Of a DNA stretch of 64,000 nucleotides, positions 33,709-45,311 are shown one piece after another (position 1 is the stretch's first letter; every line of letters begins with the position of its first letter). This DNA is from Akebia trifoliata (lineage: Eukaryota; Streptophyta; Magnoliopsida; Ranunculales; Lardizabalaceae): the NCBI GenBank assembly GCA_017979445.1, contig CM030717.1, forward strand, positions 23,051,288 to 23,115,287. Direction: 5' to 3'. The notes beneath the pieces were generated by a model. The model saw only the letters and a list, made by a program, of their open reading frames with translations, had not been told where the DNA came from and ran no database searches. Made by a program: the position numbers and the translations under genes.

Positions 33709-35457
33709 TGAAAGCGCCCTCGATCCGCGGGGTGCGCGGATCCGCTTTTGACCTTTGAGATTTGGGAGTCGCCACCTAGTTATTACAGTCTAGGAACTGA
33801 ATATCGACTCTAAACAGATAAAAAAAACTAATCTACTTAAAAATAATAACTGAGTTCGGGGATCAAATTACGGGGTTGGAAGGTGTTAGGCACCAACCCC
33901 GCCTGGCAAATGCCGGTCTCTACTAATTTCCAAATAAATTACATTGCTAAAAGACCTAAGCAATAATAATAATAAAAATAAATAAATAATAATCACTTTT
34001 ACCGATGCAACGATTTTGTTCCCTCAGATCTGATAGAACCGTTCCTCGTACAGTATTCCTCGCTTCGTATTGTCATTGGATTCGCTTCAGATCTCCAAGG
34101 AAATGTATCTCTTTCTTAGATCTGAAATTTTCAGATTCTTTTATAGATTTTTAGGTGATTTTGAAGGACTTCTAGGTGTTTTTCGAGCTAAAGTTGAGGT
34201 ATGGGTGTTAGGTAAGGAGTTAGGACTTCAAAATTAGGGTTTATAGGAGGTTAGGAAAGCTTTTTGACTTATTACTCTTAGGGTTTTTTCTTGGATAGGA
34301 AAATAGGGTGTGGAGGCTCTTATTTAAAGATTTTTAAGTGTTTGTTTAGATAGAATTAATATTTAATTATAATTCTTTTAGTTAGAGTTATATTTTAATT
34401 AGAATTATTTTAGGTAGAGTTATATTTTAGTTAAAATTCTATTTAATAGAGTTATTATTTAATTAGGATTGTTAAATAGAATTATTATTTAATTAGAACT
34501 CTATTAGGGTTTTGACTTTTGGTCTTATTTGATTGACTTTAAGATTTTGACTTTAGTTTTACTTGATTGACTTTAATATCTTGACTTTAGTTTTACTTGA
34601 TTGACTTTAATTTTGACTTTACTCTTACTTGATTGACTTTAATATCTTGACTTTAGTCTTATTTGATTGACTTTAATTTTTTGGAGAACCCCTCTCTATT
34701 ATATCTTTAATTCTTTGGACCCCCAAATAGAGGGGTTCTTGAATAAATATCTTAGCAACCATCAACAATTTTGCCTGAGAGCCTGATTGATCGATTTTTT
34801 TATTTTAAAATTTTAAATTAATTTTATTAATGTTTCACTTTAATTATTTAATATTTTATTTATTAATTTTGAAAATTTTAATTATAAAAATTGTAAAATT
34901 AACGTTTTGCCCTCGGAGAGGACTTTTTGTGTTTCAAGTTGGTTTTTAATGTTCTAGGATGTTTTAGAATCGATTTTTCATAAGGAATTCAATGGAAATA
35001 TTATTTTGTGTCATTTATGAAATTTTGTGTGTGGAATGGTCGTGAATTTTATGAGGTGCATTTTCGTAATTTTGTCAAATTCTATGAAAATTGGTGAAAT
35101 GATATATTTGGCTTCGATTTGTTGTTTTATGCATTTGAAAGGGTTTTCCTAAGCGTAATGTGGGCTTTAGGGATGTTTTGAGGTTAGGGGTATTTTGATA
35201 ATTTGGTCATTTTTTAGTAATTTTTATTGTAAAACTTCTTTTTGTCTGCAAGATGATGATTTCTATGTTTTTGAGGTTTATATTTTCCTAGCGTAGCGTG
35301 GTTTCTATAGTTTTGTCAGTTCGAGATACCTCATCTGGATTTCTAAAACATATCTAGTACCAAGTAAAGCATTGGAATAATCATCCATCATTGGGAACCA
35401 TTGCAATCGGGTTGACGAGTTGATTAATCAGGAAAGTGCAAAAATGGGATGTATACA
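33709..35457 (-). repeat. 3' LTR of element C
   Basis: On the minus strand it begins TGTATACATCCCATTTTTGC and ends GAGGGCGCTTTCA. It shares long stretches with the LTRs of A and B and contains several copies of the 34-bp unit (34520-34680). The TATA position reads TTTAAATA (34321-34328, minus strand). Confidence 0.85.
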
Positions 35458-35473
35458 GATGCCCCTCTTTGGC
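35458..35473 (-). other. Polypurine tract of element C
   Basis: GCCAAAGAGGGGCATC on the minus strand directly precedes the 3' LTR. Confidence 0.8.
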
Positions 35474-35754
35474 AGAGGGTTGAAGCAAACTAGATATCAA
35501 ATATATTTTGGTAGATAGTGTGATATCCGAAAGCCAAAGTTATTGACAGTTTATTTTGCAGCCTGATTTAGCAATTCGTCGGGGTATTCGGATCCTTGAG
35601 GGTAAAACTCTCCCCGAACTAAAAAAAATGTTAGGTCCTTGAGCGAGAGCTCTCACTAGCAGTGTCAGATCCTTGAATTTTAAAGAATTCTCCCTGACTA
35701 AAAAGTACAAGTGTGAGTGTGTGAATTGTGTGAGATTGAGTAAAAATTGAGCAT

Positions 35755-36416
35755 AATTCTGAGAAAACCCTCGGCGGCAACTTAGCAAAATCCAAGATAA
35801 CCCTTGGCGGCATCTGAGCAAAATCCAAGATAACCCTTGGCGGCAACTGAACAAAATCCACGTTAACCCTTGGCGACATCTGAGCAAAATCCGAGATAAC
35901 CCTCGGCGGCAACTGGCTGAGCATAATCCGAGCAAACCCTCAACGGCATTTGGCTGAGCATAATCCGAGCAAACCCTTGGTGGCAACTGGCTGAGCAAAA
36001 TCCAAGATAACCCTTGGCGGCAATTGAGCAAAATCTGAGATAACCTTCAACAGCAACTGGCTGAGCATAATATGAGCAAACCCTCGGCGGCATCTGGCTG
36101 AGCATAATCCGAACAAACCCTCGGTGACAACTAGTTGAGCAAAATCCAAGATAACCCTTAGCGACAATTGAGCAAAATCCAAGTTAACCCTTGGCGGCAA
36201 CTGAGCAAAATCCAAGTTAACCCTTGGTGGCAACTAAGCAAAATCCAAGTTAACCCTTGGCGAAAATTGAGCAAAATCTGAGATAACCCTCGGCGGCAAC
36301 TGGCTGAGCATAATCCGAGCAAACCCTCGGCGGCATCTGACTGAGCATAATCCGAGCAAACCCTTGGTGGCAACTGGTTGAGCAAAATCTAAGATAACCC
36401 TTGGCGGCATCTGAAC
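35755..36416. repeat. 33-bp minisatellite in the 3' region of C
   Basis: About 19 units built from GGCGGCAACTGAGCAAAATC plus CAAGTTAACCCTT, with longer variants of 37-38 bp carrying GGCTGAGCATAATCCGAGC. The 33-bp length is a multiple of three, so long spurious reading frames run through it on the minus strand. It is related to the array in B (16975-17220). Confidence 0.9.
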
Positions 36417-38066
36417 AAAATGAATAAATCTGGGAGAGAATGGATGAATCTGAGAAAGATGAATAAATTTGGGAAAGAAAAAATAAGGAAATGAAAGATT
36501 GAATCTGGGAATGAATAGATCTGGGAAATAATGATGAATCTGGAAAAGAATGATTGAATCTAAGAATGAATAAATCTGAGAAATAATTAATGATTTTTGA
36601 AATAATCATTGAAATAATGAATTAATCTGGGAATAAATCTGGGAAATAATAAATTATGAGTAAAATAAAACTTAAAGGTTGAGAAAATCTCTAGGAAAAG
36701 ATATGAGTTATCAACAAGTTTTGCAATACTTTTATCCCCAAATAAAAAATTGAATAAACACTAATGAAAAGAAAGTTTAAAAAGAAAAACCTTGAAAACT
36801 TCTGTTCAAAACATATTAGGCATCTCATTCTCTTTGGCCACATGTTCTAAATCGAACTTTAAATCAGAATTTATTTATTTTTGATAAATCTGGTTTGACA
36901 ATATCTGGATTTATTGAGATGGTCAATTTTTATTAGGTCATGATTGCTCAACAGATAACTTGAACACATAACAAGAACTTCTACGACTGAGATAAAAAAA
37001 ATGCCCTTATTAAGAGATGACAAAGAATAGACGAACATGCTTGACTCAAATAACCACATCCTTTGAAATTCTGAGACTCTTAAGAGCATCATATGTGCAA
37101 CTTTGAATAGATGAACATTGTTTGAAAAACTCAAAATTTGATTGAAAGTTTGGATTTTTCTTTTGAAATTAATCTGTCTTTCTCCCTTTCAGATCATTTA
37201 ATCAGATGAACATTGTTTCGAAAATCAAAGATGATTTCGATGTCTTCTGAATTTTTATCAATTTTGACATTGATATTGTCCTTCCTCTGATCTTTCTGCT
37301 GCGGCACAAACCTTGAAAGAAGTTTCTTAGATTCTCCTCTCAGACTCTTCTTTGATGGTGCATTAACTTTTGCCTAGATTGCCCTTCTGGATTTTCAATC
37401 TAGCAGGCTAGGATTTTTTTTATTTTTATATGCTCTTCTTTTTACTTAGATTGCCCTTTCGAATTTTCAACCTAACGAGCTTTGATTTTTTTCTTTTTAC
37501 CTTGACTTTTGCCTAAGTCACCCTTACGGGTTTTCAACCTAGCAGGCTTCTACTTTTCTTCATTAAGAGATCCTTATTGACGATAACATGAACTTCCCTT
37601 GACTATTTTGTGTAATACTCAGGAGGACTTTTTAGGTGGGCTTAGGAGGGTTTAGAAAGAAAGGATATATGGTTCAAAATCCCAAAAAACTGCCCCTAGT
37701 ATAATGTACTCTCCATTTCTAAGTACCTTTTTTTCTTTGATTTTTTTTTATTTTAAAAAAATGCCCCTAGTTTGGCATTCTTGATTTTCTTTCTTCTATA
37801 CTGGATGAAAGATTTTTCTTTGAAAAATACTCCCTTCTTTATTCATTTTTTCTTTGTGTTTATTCTAGGAGTAGAGATTTTTTTTTATTATTATTTTTTT
37901 ATAAAAAAAACGGGTCTGAAGTAACTTCTCAGGTTGCCTACGTACCCTAATTTAGTTTGGGATTAGGTCTAAACGTAATTCGAAATACCCTCCCCTAAGT
38001 TGGTTGGTTAGTGTGGTTTTAAAAAAAATGGTTATCTTTTCATATTGGATAAAGGGGCTAGCAAAA

Positions 38067-38068
<2 letters not shown>
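36417..38068 (-). other. Non-coding 3' region of element C
   Basis: No gene. 36420-36660 is a loose array of GAATAAATCTGGGAAAG-like phrases. 37365-37550 and 37912-37990 are family modules shared with A and B. Confidence 0.55.

Positions 38069-38131
<63 letters not shown>
38069..38131. repeat. (AT)n microsatellite
   Basis: An uninterrupted run of about 31 AT dinucleotides in the 3' region of element C. Its length is likely to be polymorphic. Confidence 0.98.
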
Positions 38132-38133
<2 letters not shown>

Positions 38134-38159
38134 AAAAATGGTGAAATCGGGAAAAGTGC

Positions 38160-38830
38160 ATCGGTCAAAGAAATGCCTCCTTAAATGGGGTATCACATAA
38201 TTTGATTGAAGTCAGTTAACACTTTGCCTCGTAAGGTTTCTTTGATGATAACTGATCTGCCCTAGTTGGGCTCAAACTTTCTTTGGTGGAACTCTACGAA
38301 TGATTTCATTTTCAACGTTGAGTACTTGAGCTGGCCTTCTCTTGTAGTGTTGTCTTTCAATTCTAGCTCTTAGAAATAATAAAGGAAAAAATCTTTGCCC
38401 CTTGCTTGATGTCCCCTTTTTGGCATCCATTATATAATGTTCCTTTCCTTATACTTGGGATGATGAATTCTGAACATTATAATGGAAAATTCATTATCTT
38501 GAAGTGTTTAATCCACTTTGATAGATTACTTTGAGTATTTGAACTCATTGGTGACATTCAATTCTTCTTAGTGTAATTCATGCTCTGAATTTATGTCTCT
38601 TGATCGTGACTCACTCGAGGGGCGATGTGTCTTCGAACTGTCAGAATAACTTTCGATTCTAGAGATATATGTCGTGCCCATATCACTAGACCAAAGATTC
38701 ATTGTTGAAAAATATTAGTGCTCACATTAGGCGTATTCTCATAGGATCATGTGAAAACATCTCTGAACTCCTTAAGTAAGCCCATCATTTTCTTATGTTT
38801 CTCTAAGGATTGGATAGTTTTGATTTGCAC
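38160..38830 (-). pseudogene. Pol scraps of element C
   Basis: Two remnants are visible on the minus strand. At 38740-38830 LLKEFRDVF is the start of RT. At 38165-38300 a broken frame holding GKVLTDFN and, before it, KFEPN is the C-terminal tail of integrase, matching GKFKPNWGGP in B. Everything between these two (RT core, both RNase H domains, integrase core) is gone, so C cannot transpose on its own. The breakpoint lies between about 38400 and 38740. Confidence 0.55.
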
Positions 38831-39085
38831 TTCTCAAGAATTATCCTTAGATTCAATTTTTAATCAAATTCATTTTCAAAAATTTGAAGACTTGTTGCAC
38901 ACATGATAATCGAAAGAATCTTTTTATTTCATTGGAATGGAAGGATTCCATTATTAACCTAGAACACTGACTCTTATAAAAAGAAATATTTTTTGAAACT
39001 TGACATTACTTGGAAATTAACGAGACAAGAAATAATAGAAAGACTAGGACAACTAGATGGTGTTTTATCCAGCAGACTCAACATT

Positions 39086-39730
39086 TCACTTAAAGGTTAT
39101 CTTCCCTGCGTCGATGAAGTCTTGAATAACATGGCGGAGAGGTATACATTTGTCGGTGTAATGACTTGTAACTTGGTGAAACTCGCAGAACTGGTGACTT
39201 TCATCATTACTTTGAGAGGCATTGGGTACGGATTTGGGTTGTAATAGTCCTTTCTTTGCTAACATCCTCAAGGCGATACTCAAAGTCATCCCGAGATAAT
39301 CAAACTTTCTTATAAGCTTGAATAGTTTAATAACATTAACTGTCGATTGTGTTGGATTTGAGTTAGCGACCTTCAGACTAAAATGCTTTATATACTCTTC
39401 CATGATTTCTTCCCAAGTATGAAGTCAAGACTGTATTAACAATATAAACCATTCAAGAGCGGGTCCTTAGAGAGTGGTGCAAAATAATTGTGTCATTTGT
39501 TCACTTCCTAAACCTCGAAGATGCATGTCCCCAACATATGAGCATAGGTGAGTTCTTGGACAGGAAGTTCCGTCGTATTTAGGCATGCTTAGTAATTCAT
39601 ATTTTTTTGAAGTATTGATTCTAGTCATTGAATCCCCTCTATGTCTGTCTTCGTTATCTTGACATGCCCCCATCGGATGGTATTGGCAAGCATGATTCAT
39701 CAATTCACAAAATCTTGCATGATTTGACAT
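39086..39730 (-). pseudogene. Broken gag of element C
   Basis: One frame with two stops near 39420-39470. It holds the gag core start ELLSMPKYDGTSCPRTHL and, after the stops, EEYIKHFSLKVANSNPTQS. Then comes the zinc-knuckle-like CEFHQVTSHYTDKC followed by PLRHVIQDFIDAGKI. The N-terminal part seen in A and B is missing. Between the core and the knuckle about half the usual length is absent, so there is an internal deletion as well. Confidence 0.75.
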
Positions 39731-40739
39731 AGATTAACCGTGTTGAAGATTGATGATCCTTCGAAAATAAATTAAAGATCATGATTAATAAAGGCAAAGG
39801 ATTTGACCAAATAATAGAGATTATGCTTAGTCGACCAGTTATGTGACTTGAGAGAATGACCAGGTAAAGATGTATTAAAAGAATAAACACAAAATAGGAT
39901 GATGTAGAATGTCTTAGAGCAATTTTGACCAAATAAAATATTTCCTTCTTTGTTGAATCCGGACGCATCCTTTATCATTACCAGGTTTACCAAGATGAGA
40001 AATTAATAAAATGATCTACAGTCCGATTGGCAAAGTGATGTGACCAATTTAATTCATTTGATCAGAAGCAAGCATAATGAAATAATAGGAACCTGTTGAT
40101 TTGACTGGTTCTATGAATGAAACTACGCGTCCAATCAAGTTGTTAGTTCTATTTAGACCAATCTAACCAAATGGACTAAATTAGACTTTTCTTTGCTTGT
40201 AATCAATTAATCCATTTGATTATGTAAAAGTTGATCAAAAAGCTTATTCCAAATAGGTCAATCGATTAGCTATGAATTAACTAGATCCATAGGTATTTAA
40301 GTACGTTTCCAAGGTCCATGTAAAATATCAATTACTATTCTTTTTATTTTCCTTTAGAAAATATTTTTCTTTTGAAAAATCTTGTTCTTATGAAAAATAT
40401 TTTCTAGAAAATATTTTTTCTTGGAAAACATTTTTTCTAGAGAACACTTCTTTTGGAAAACACTTTTTCTGGAAAATACTTTCCTTTTGTAAATCATTTT
40501 TTTTCTTTGAAAATGGGTTGAAACCTGAATTTAGAAAAGAATTTGATTTCCATTTTTATTTAAATGACCCGGCCCATCATGATTGTTGGATCTAGATGAA
40601 TTGGGTCATTAATGAATTTTTGCAAGAAACGGATTCTTTATTGGGTCGGTGTGTCCATTTTAATTTCTAGAAACAAAATTTTTGATCTTTGAGGATAATC
40701 ATACACTCTGATCTCATCATTCACATCATTCATATACAT

Positions 40740-41590
40740 TCATCAATTATAAAGTCTCATTCAATGAACAACCCGGGAAACCCACGATAAATTCGAGTCG
40801 TGACCTACAGGGAAGGTTTCTACACTCTAAGCTTACTACATGCAATGCATTTTTATCTGGCCACCCTTGCCCAAGTACACTTATATATCTCTCGAGCGTA
40901 CTCAATCAGACGGTACGTAGTGACTTGGTTTGATATACCGTATAGGTGATAATCCAAAATTCTAACTCACTTCTCTGAAGTCAAAAACAGCCAGTTTGAT
41001 CCCCAATTGAGAGGTGGCGCACGATGCTGAGTAAGGGCCCACTTAAATACCTCTCGTCTAGAATAGACTTAATCTATCCCTCTCGTACAATAGAGTACAG
41101 CGGGGCAGGATCTCGCCTAGGCACTGATTTTGACCAAGAAGTGCAATTGATGTACTTAGATTATCTTTGATATACCTACGGGTACGAGTCAAGAGTTGTA
41201 GCTTTCATAAATGGTTTGGCATCCCACAAGGGGACCGACCACGTACTAGTACCACGTTGGCAATCGGGACATGTGACTGTGTGGCTTACAATATGTCAAA
41301 GGCTTAGGTCGCTCCAGCCTAGGTGCATCGATATACCTTTCAAAGTCACCTAATCAGACGGTACTGATGCCCCAGTTTGATATACTCTAAGGTACGTGAC
41401 TGGAGTTGTGGTTTTCATGAATGACGTCTCATCTCCGAAGAGACTGGGCCCCGCATTAGTGCCACGTTGGCTATATGGGACGTCCAAGCATGCAAAACAG
41501 TAAACATGCATGTGGTATGTGCAAAACAGGGTGGGGTGTGTTCAGGGCTTTTTCCAAACAAATGGGCCCATGGGCCTGATCATACCATCA
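40740..41590 (-). promoter_or_regulatory. Conserved leader block, copy in C
   Basis: Counterpart of 22560-23380 in A and 51030-51900 in B. Matching landmarks include CAACCCGGGAAACCCACGAT (40770 region), TGGCCACCCTTGCCCAAGTA, GTGGCTTACAATATGTCAAA and CCCATGGGCCTGATCATACC. No open frame runs through it. Confidence 0.6.
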
Positions 41591-42472
41591 TAACATAGGT
41601 ACCACATGAATAAAACATTCAAAATCCATAACATAGGTCAAAGTAAGCACATCAGAAATATATATCAACTAAGATTATGGCAGATCAATCAATGAATATG
41701 GCATAGAATAATTGATTAGATTCAACATTGAAACAAGCACAATTTTTTTAATTTGTATGGTCCAAATAAGGGTCACTTTGGGTGACCCTAAGCAAATTGA
41801 GATTCCAAATAATATTAGATTAAGAATGTACTAACAATCGTTGAGATTAAAAGGTTATGATCATCTTTAAACAACTTGAAAGAGAGAGAAGAGGAAAAGA
41901 GAGAAGAGAAAAAAAAAATTAGAAGACAAATCAACTTTTATTTCACTAAGAAACACAAAAAAAATTGGCTTTTTTTTTTTTTGAAAAGCAATTTCATGAA
42001 AAACAAAATTTAATTGAAAATGTCTTCCAAATTTTCTGAGGAATGTTTTCAATAAAACTTTTATGAGAAACATCATCAAGATAATATTTTGTAAGGAAAG
42101 AAAATGTTTTCCATAATTTTTTTTATTTTATTTTTTAAAAAAACTATTGAAAATCAAACCCAAAAGCAAAATTTTTCCATACCAATCCGTTGGCTATCAA
42201 AGAAAGAGTTTTTGACCATCGATGGTGTGTTGGTATGAATATCGATTTGTTTTATCAAGATTATATATAACCCGAACCAAATCTCTTCATTTTCTTCTGC
42301 AATGCGCCTAAAACTCAATCCATTTAAGAGGGACGATAGAATCTCACTAATCATAGTTGGGTTATTTTCAATTTACGATGTTATGTCCAAAAAATCTGTG
42401 ATGTCATTATAGTACTCAATTGGAAATTAGATCAAGCAAAAATACTTTAATTTACACCGTACACTAGTGTTT

Positions 42473-42845
42473 GATTTATGCTGCCATTACAGCCCCCAAA
42501 TTGAGGTCAAATTCGAAGGATAAAACATTGCTTAATGCTGCCATTGCAGCACTCAATTTGGAGGTCAGATTCGATGAAAACAGCATTGATTCATGTCCAA
42601 TTGATGCTACCATTGCAGCACACAATCTGTGGTCAGATTTGAGGAAATTAAATTGGTTCACAACGTCGATTGGTGGCCAATCTTATGCTGCTATTGCAGC
42701 ACCTAACTTGAGGTTAGATCGAATAAAACAAATCGGTTCACAACATTGGTTGGTTATCAATCTATGTTGCTATTGCAACCCTCACCTTGAAGTCAAATTT
42801 GAAGGATATAACATGGATTAATGTTGCCAACACAGCACTCAAGTT
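42473..42845. repeat. Degenerate 60-80 bp tandem repeats in the leader of C
   Basis: Five or six units each begin with ATGCTGCCATTGCAGCAC or a variant (about 42479, 42537, 42605, 42687, 42763 and 42825), followed by a phrase like AATTTGAGGTCAGATTCGA. The GCTGC...GCAGC core is palindromic. Open frames of about 60-116 codons here follow from the repeat and are not gene evidence. Confidence 0.75.
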
Positions 42846-43433
42846 TCACCCGGATGGTCTTGATGTTATAGAAATTGGGATTAACGATTTAATTTGTCTC
42901 TCTGTTTTTTTTTTTTTTTTAAACTCATGAATTCTGAAGTTCCCATTGATGAACATTCTAACCAAGTCGATGAATTGGAGGGTTACGATCCCTAGTTTCA
43001 AATCAATATCCTCAACTCTGATCTCTCTAATTCCCAAGCAAATAGGAATCGACAATCAAGCTTTTCTTTTTTTGCTTTTTTTTTGAAAAAAAAAAAGAAA
43101 TGGGTTTCAAAACCAAATAGAAATCGTTGGCTGAAGAATATAACCGTTTTAGAAAGAGACCAACAGAGGTTTGATTTCAAAAAATAAAAAAAATCTTACG
43201 ACTCTTTGAGAGAGATCCACCATTAACGCTCCATTGGAACTCAAAACCAAAAAAATCCTTGGAATGGCTTCTACAAAATCCATAAACCATAATGTTCAGT
43301 TGTTCCATCGTTGTAAATTCTAGAACTACAATATCTTTCACGTTGTGGGCTCAATCAAGATTGTAAAACTGTAGAGTTCTTGACTCAAATAGCAAATCAG
43401 ATCAGACTTTGAACAAGAAACCAACAGAAATTA

Positions 43434-43839
43434 TGTTATGTGCCTAGAAATTTATTATCTTGTATCAAGATTTGATGCATCTTGATGTATTTTATTTTAA
43501 TTGTTTCAATTAGTTACGGAGTCTTAGGTAATGGGTAAGGGTAGTTACGAATTGTGTAGGAGTTATGGAGTTATGGTTATGGGGGTAGTTACTTGAATGA
43601 ATAGGAGTGGGTAGTTTGGATAAGTGGGTAATTAATGTAGTAATTCTTTGTATTTAAATTCATTATTAGACTAATGAAAAATATGCAGAGAAATTATTAT
43701 TAAGATCCTATTGAATTTTGGAGATTCACCGTCTCGAATTGGTGGCCTAGGAGGTCCGATCTCCCTCGAACGAGATCAATCTCAATCTCTTTCTTCTTTT
43801 TTATTATTTTTCTGATCCGATTTAAGTGGGTACGTAACA
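43434..43839 (+). repeat. 5' LTR of element D
   Basis: TG...CA ends. It lacks the 8-bp duplication and a 2-bp addition present in the 3' LTR. Confidence 0.92.
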
Positions 43840-43840
43840 T

Positions 43841-43852
43841 AGGTATCAGAGC
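43841..43852 (+). other. Primer binding site of element D
   Basis: AGGTATCAGAGC matches 11 of 12 bases of the initiator-tRNA-Met site TGGTATCAGAGC and lies one base after the LTR end. Confidence 0.8.
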
Positions 43853-43865
43853 GGTAGATTCTGGA

Positions 43866-44852
43866 ATGGCGGAAGGAACACGAAATGTCAAACTCGATGA
43901 GATGATGGGTTTCTTGAAGGAAACCACAGAGATTCATGGTAAGATGCTTAATGAGCTAGTGATGAAGGTTTCAAGTTTTGACACCAAAATTGAGCACCTC
44001 TCTAAAGAAAAAGGCAAGGAGATAGGGGAGAGTTCCAGTAAGACAATTAGCAGACTTGATGAAGCTTATCAATTTGATATTGACAAGGGAATTCAAACTC
44101 GGCCAGTACGACTGGAATTTCCAAGGTTTACTGGGGTGGATCCAGATAGTTGGCTTTATAGGGCAGAGCAATTCTTCTTACACCAGCAGACACCCTTTAC
44201 ACAAAGGCTACTTATAGCCTCCTTTCACATGGAAGGGAAGGCACTCCAGTGGTTTCGTTGGATGGAACGGTCATGAGCGATTTCAAATTGGGAATCACTT
44301 GCTTCTGCTTTGCAAATTAGATTCGGATCTTCACCATACGAGGATCCAACGGCTATGCTGTCTAAACTGCAACAAACGTCTTCGGTGGAGCAATATCAAA
44401 CTCAGTTTGAAGAGTTAGCAAACAGAACTGAAGGTCTTAATGAGTCCTTTATGGTGAGTTGTTTTGTGGGAGGATTGAAGGCAGAAATTCGTTTGAGTGT
44501 TGAGATGTTGAAACCAAGAACACTCACTGATGCAATCGGCCTCGCTTGCATGCAAGAAGAAAAAATATTGGCTCGAAAGCGGATGAACGACCCTACAAAT
44601 GACACCAACACAATCGTTCATTCAGGAAAACCATTATCAGTTGCTCTTAAACGACTCTCACCTGTAGAGATGAAAGAGCGTAAAGATCGTGGGTTATGTT
44701 ACAATTACGATGAGAAATTCTCCCAAGGTCATAAATATAAAGTTCAGCGACTTTTCCTTTTAGAGGGGAATTGGCCAAAAGAAATTGATGAAATTGGCGA
44801 GCGAGATGATGGAAAGGAAATTGAAGATGAAGGGGGAGGGAATACTTTCTAG
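43866..44852 (+). pseudogene. Gag of element D with one in-frame stop
   Basis: A single frame of 329 codons starts 14 bases after the PBS. It is broken by one TGA at 44274-44276 and otherwise stays open to 44852. The N-terminal 70 residues are predicted helical. The Ty3/gypsy gag core follows with LEFPRFTGVDPDSWLYRAEQ and GKALQWFRWMER, and continues after the stop with FEELANRTEGLNESFMVSCF. A C-terminal knuckle reads CYNYDEKFSQGHKYK; the second and last cysteines of the usual C-x2-C-x4-H-x4-C are tyrosines. The TGA stands where a tryptophan codon would be one base away. Whether the protein is made by read-through is unknown. Confidence 0.85.
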
Positions 44853-44879
44853 ATTGAAACCTTGAGGACAAGGTTTTTT

Positions 44880-44895
44880 TACAAGGGGTAGAGAA
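44880..44895 (+). other. Polypurine tract of element D
   Basis: TACAAGGGGTAGAGAA directly precedes the 3' LTR. Just upstream is CCTTGAGGACAAGG, a motif often seen before the PPT of Ty3/gypsy elements. Confidence 0.75.
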
Positions 44896-45311
44896 TGTTA
44901 TGTGCCTAGAAATTTATTATCTTGTATCAAGATTTGATGCATCTTGATGTATTTTATTTTAATTGTTTCAATTAGTTAAGGAGTCTTAGGTAATGGGTAA
45001 GGGTAGTTACGAATTGTGTAGGAGTTATGGAGTTATGGATTTATGGTTATGGGGGTAGTTACTTGAATGAATAGGAGAGTGGGTAGTTTGGATAAGTGGG
45101 TAGTTAATGTAGTAATTCTTTGTACTTAAATTCATTATTAGACTAATGAAAAATATGCAGAGAAATTATTATTAAGATCCTATTGGATTTTGGAGATTCA
45201 CCGTCTCGAATTGGTGGCCTAGGAGGTCCGATCTCCCTCGAACGAGATCAATCTCAATCTCTTTCTTCTTTTTTATTATTTTTCTGATCCGATTTAAGTG
45301 GGTACGTAACA
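44896..45311 (+). repeat. 3' LTR of element D
   Basis: Matches 43434-43839 except for four substitutions, an 8-bp tandem duplication (GGATTTAT region near 45040) and two extra bases near 45076. Confidence 0.92.

Larger units (their letters stand above)
43434..45311 (+). mobile_element. Element D: short gag-only LTR retrotransposon
   Basis: Two nearly identical LTRs (43434-43839, 406 bp; 44896-45311, 416 bp) start TGTTATGTGC and end GTACGTAACA. They are flanked by the 5-bp duplication AATTA (43429-43433 and 45312-45316). The interior of 1,056 bp holds a PBS, one gag frame and a PPT, and no protease, RT or integrase. This fits the class of terminal-repeat retrotransposons with a GAG domain (TR-GAG). 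I count four substitutions and two short indels between the LTRs, so it is the youngest insertion in the nest. It must borrow enzymes from another element. Confidence 0.92.

Noticed and set aside
35755..36416. CRISPR-like array
   Set aside because: Units are contiguous without unique spacers, vary in length, and sit in a plant retrotransposon.
35540..36609. Several overlapping minus-strand frames of 75-163 codons with repeated PPRV and DFAQ-like phrases
   Set aside because: They follow from the 33-bp tandem repeat, whose length is a multiple of three, so more than one frame stays open. No known protein family fits and the array is in the 3' non-coding part of element C.
37952..38161. 69-codon frame with an IY repeat
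   Set aside because: It is translation of the (AT)n microsatellite.
42471..42821. 116-codon frame in the leader of C
   Set aside because: It covers the degenerate 60-80 bp repeats; the repeated AAITAPKL/AAIAALNL-like phrases come from the repeat unit.
44402..44871. Minus-strand frames opposite the gag of D
   Set aside because: They are shadows of the plus-strand gag, which has recognisable gag motifs.
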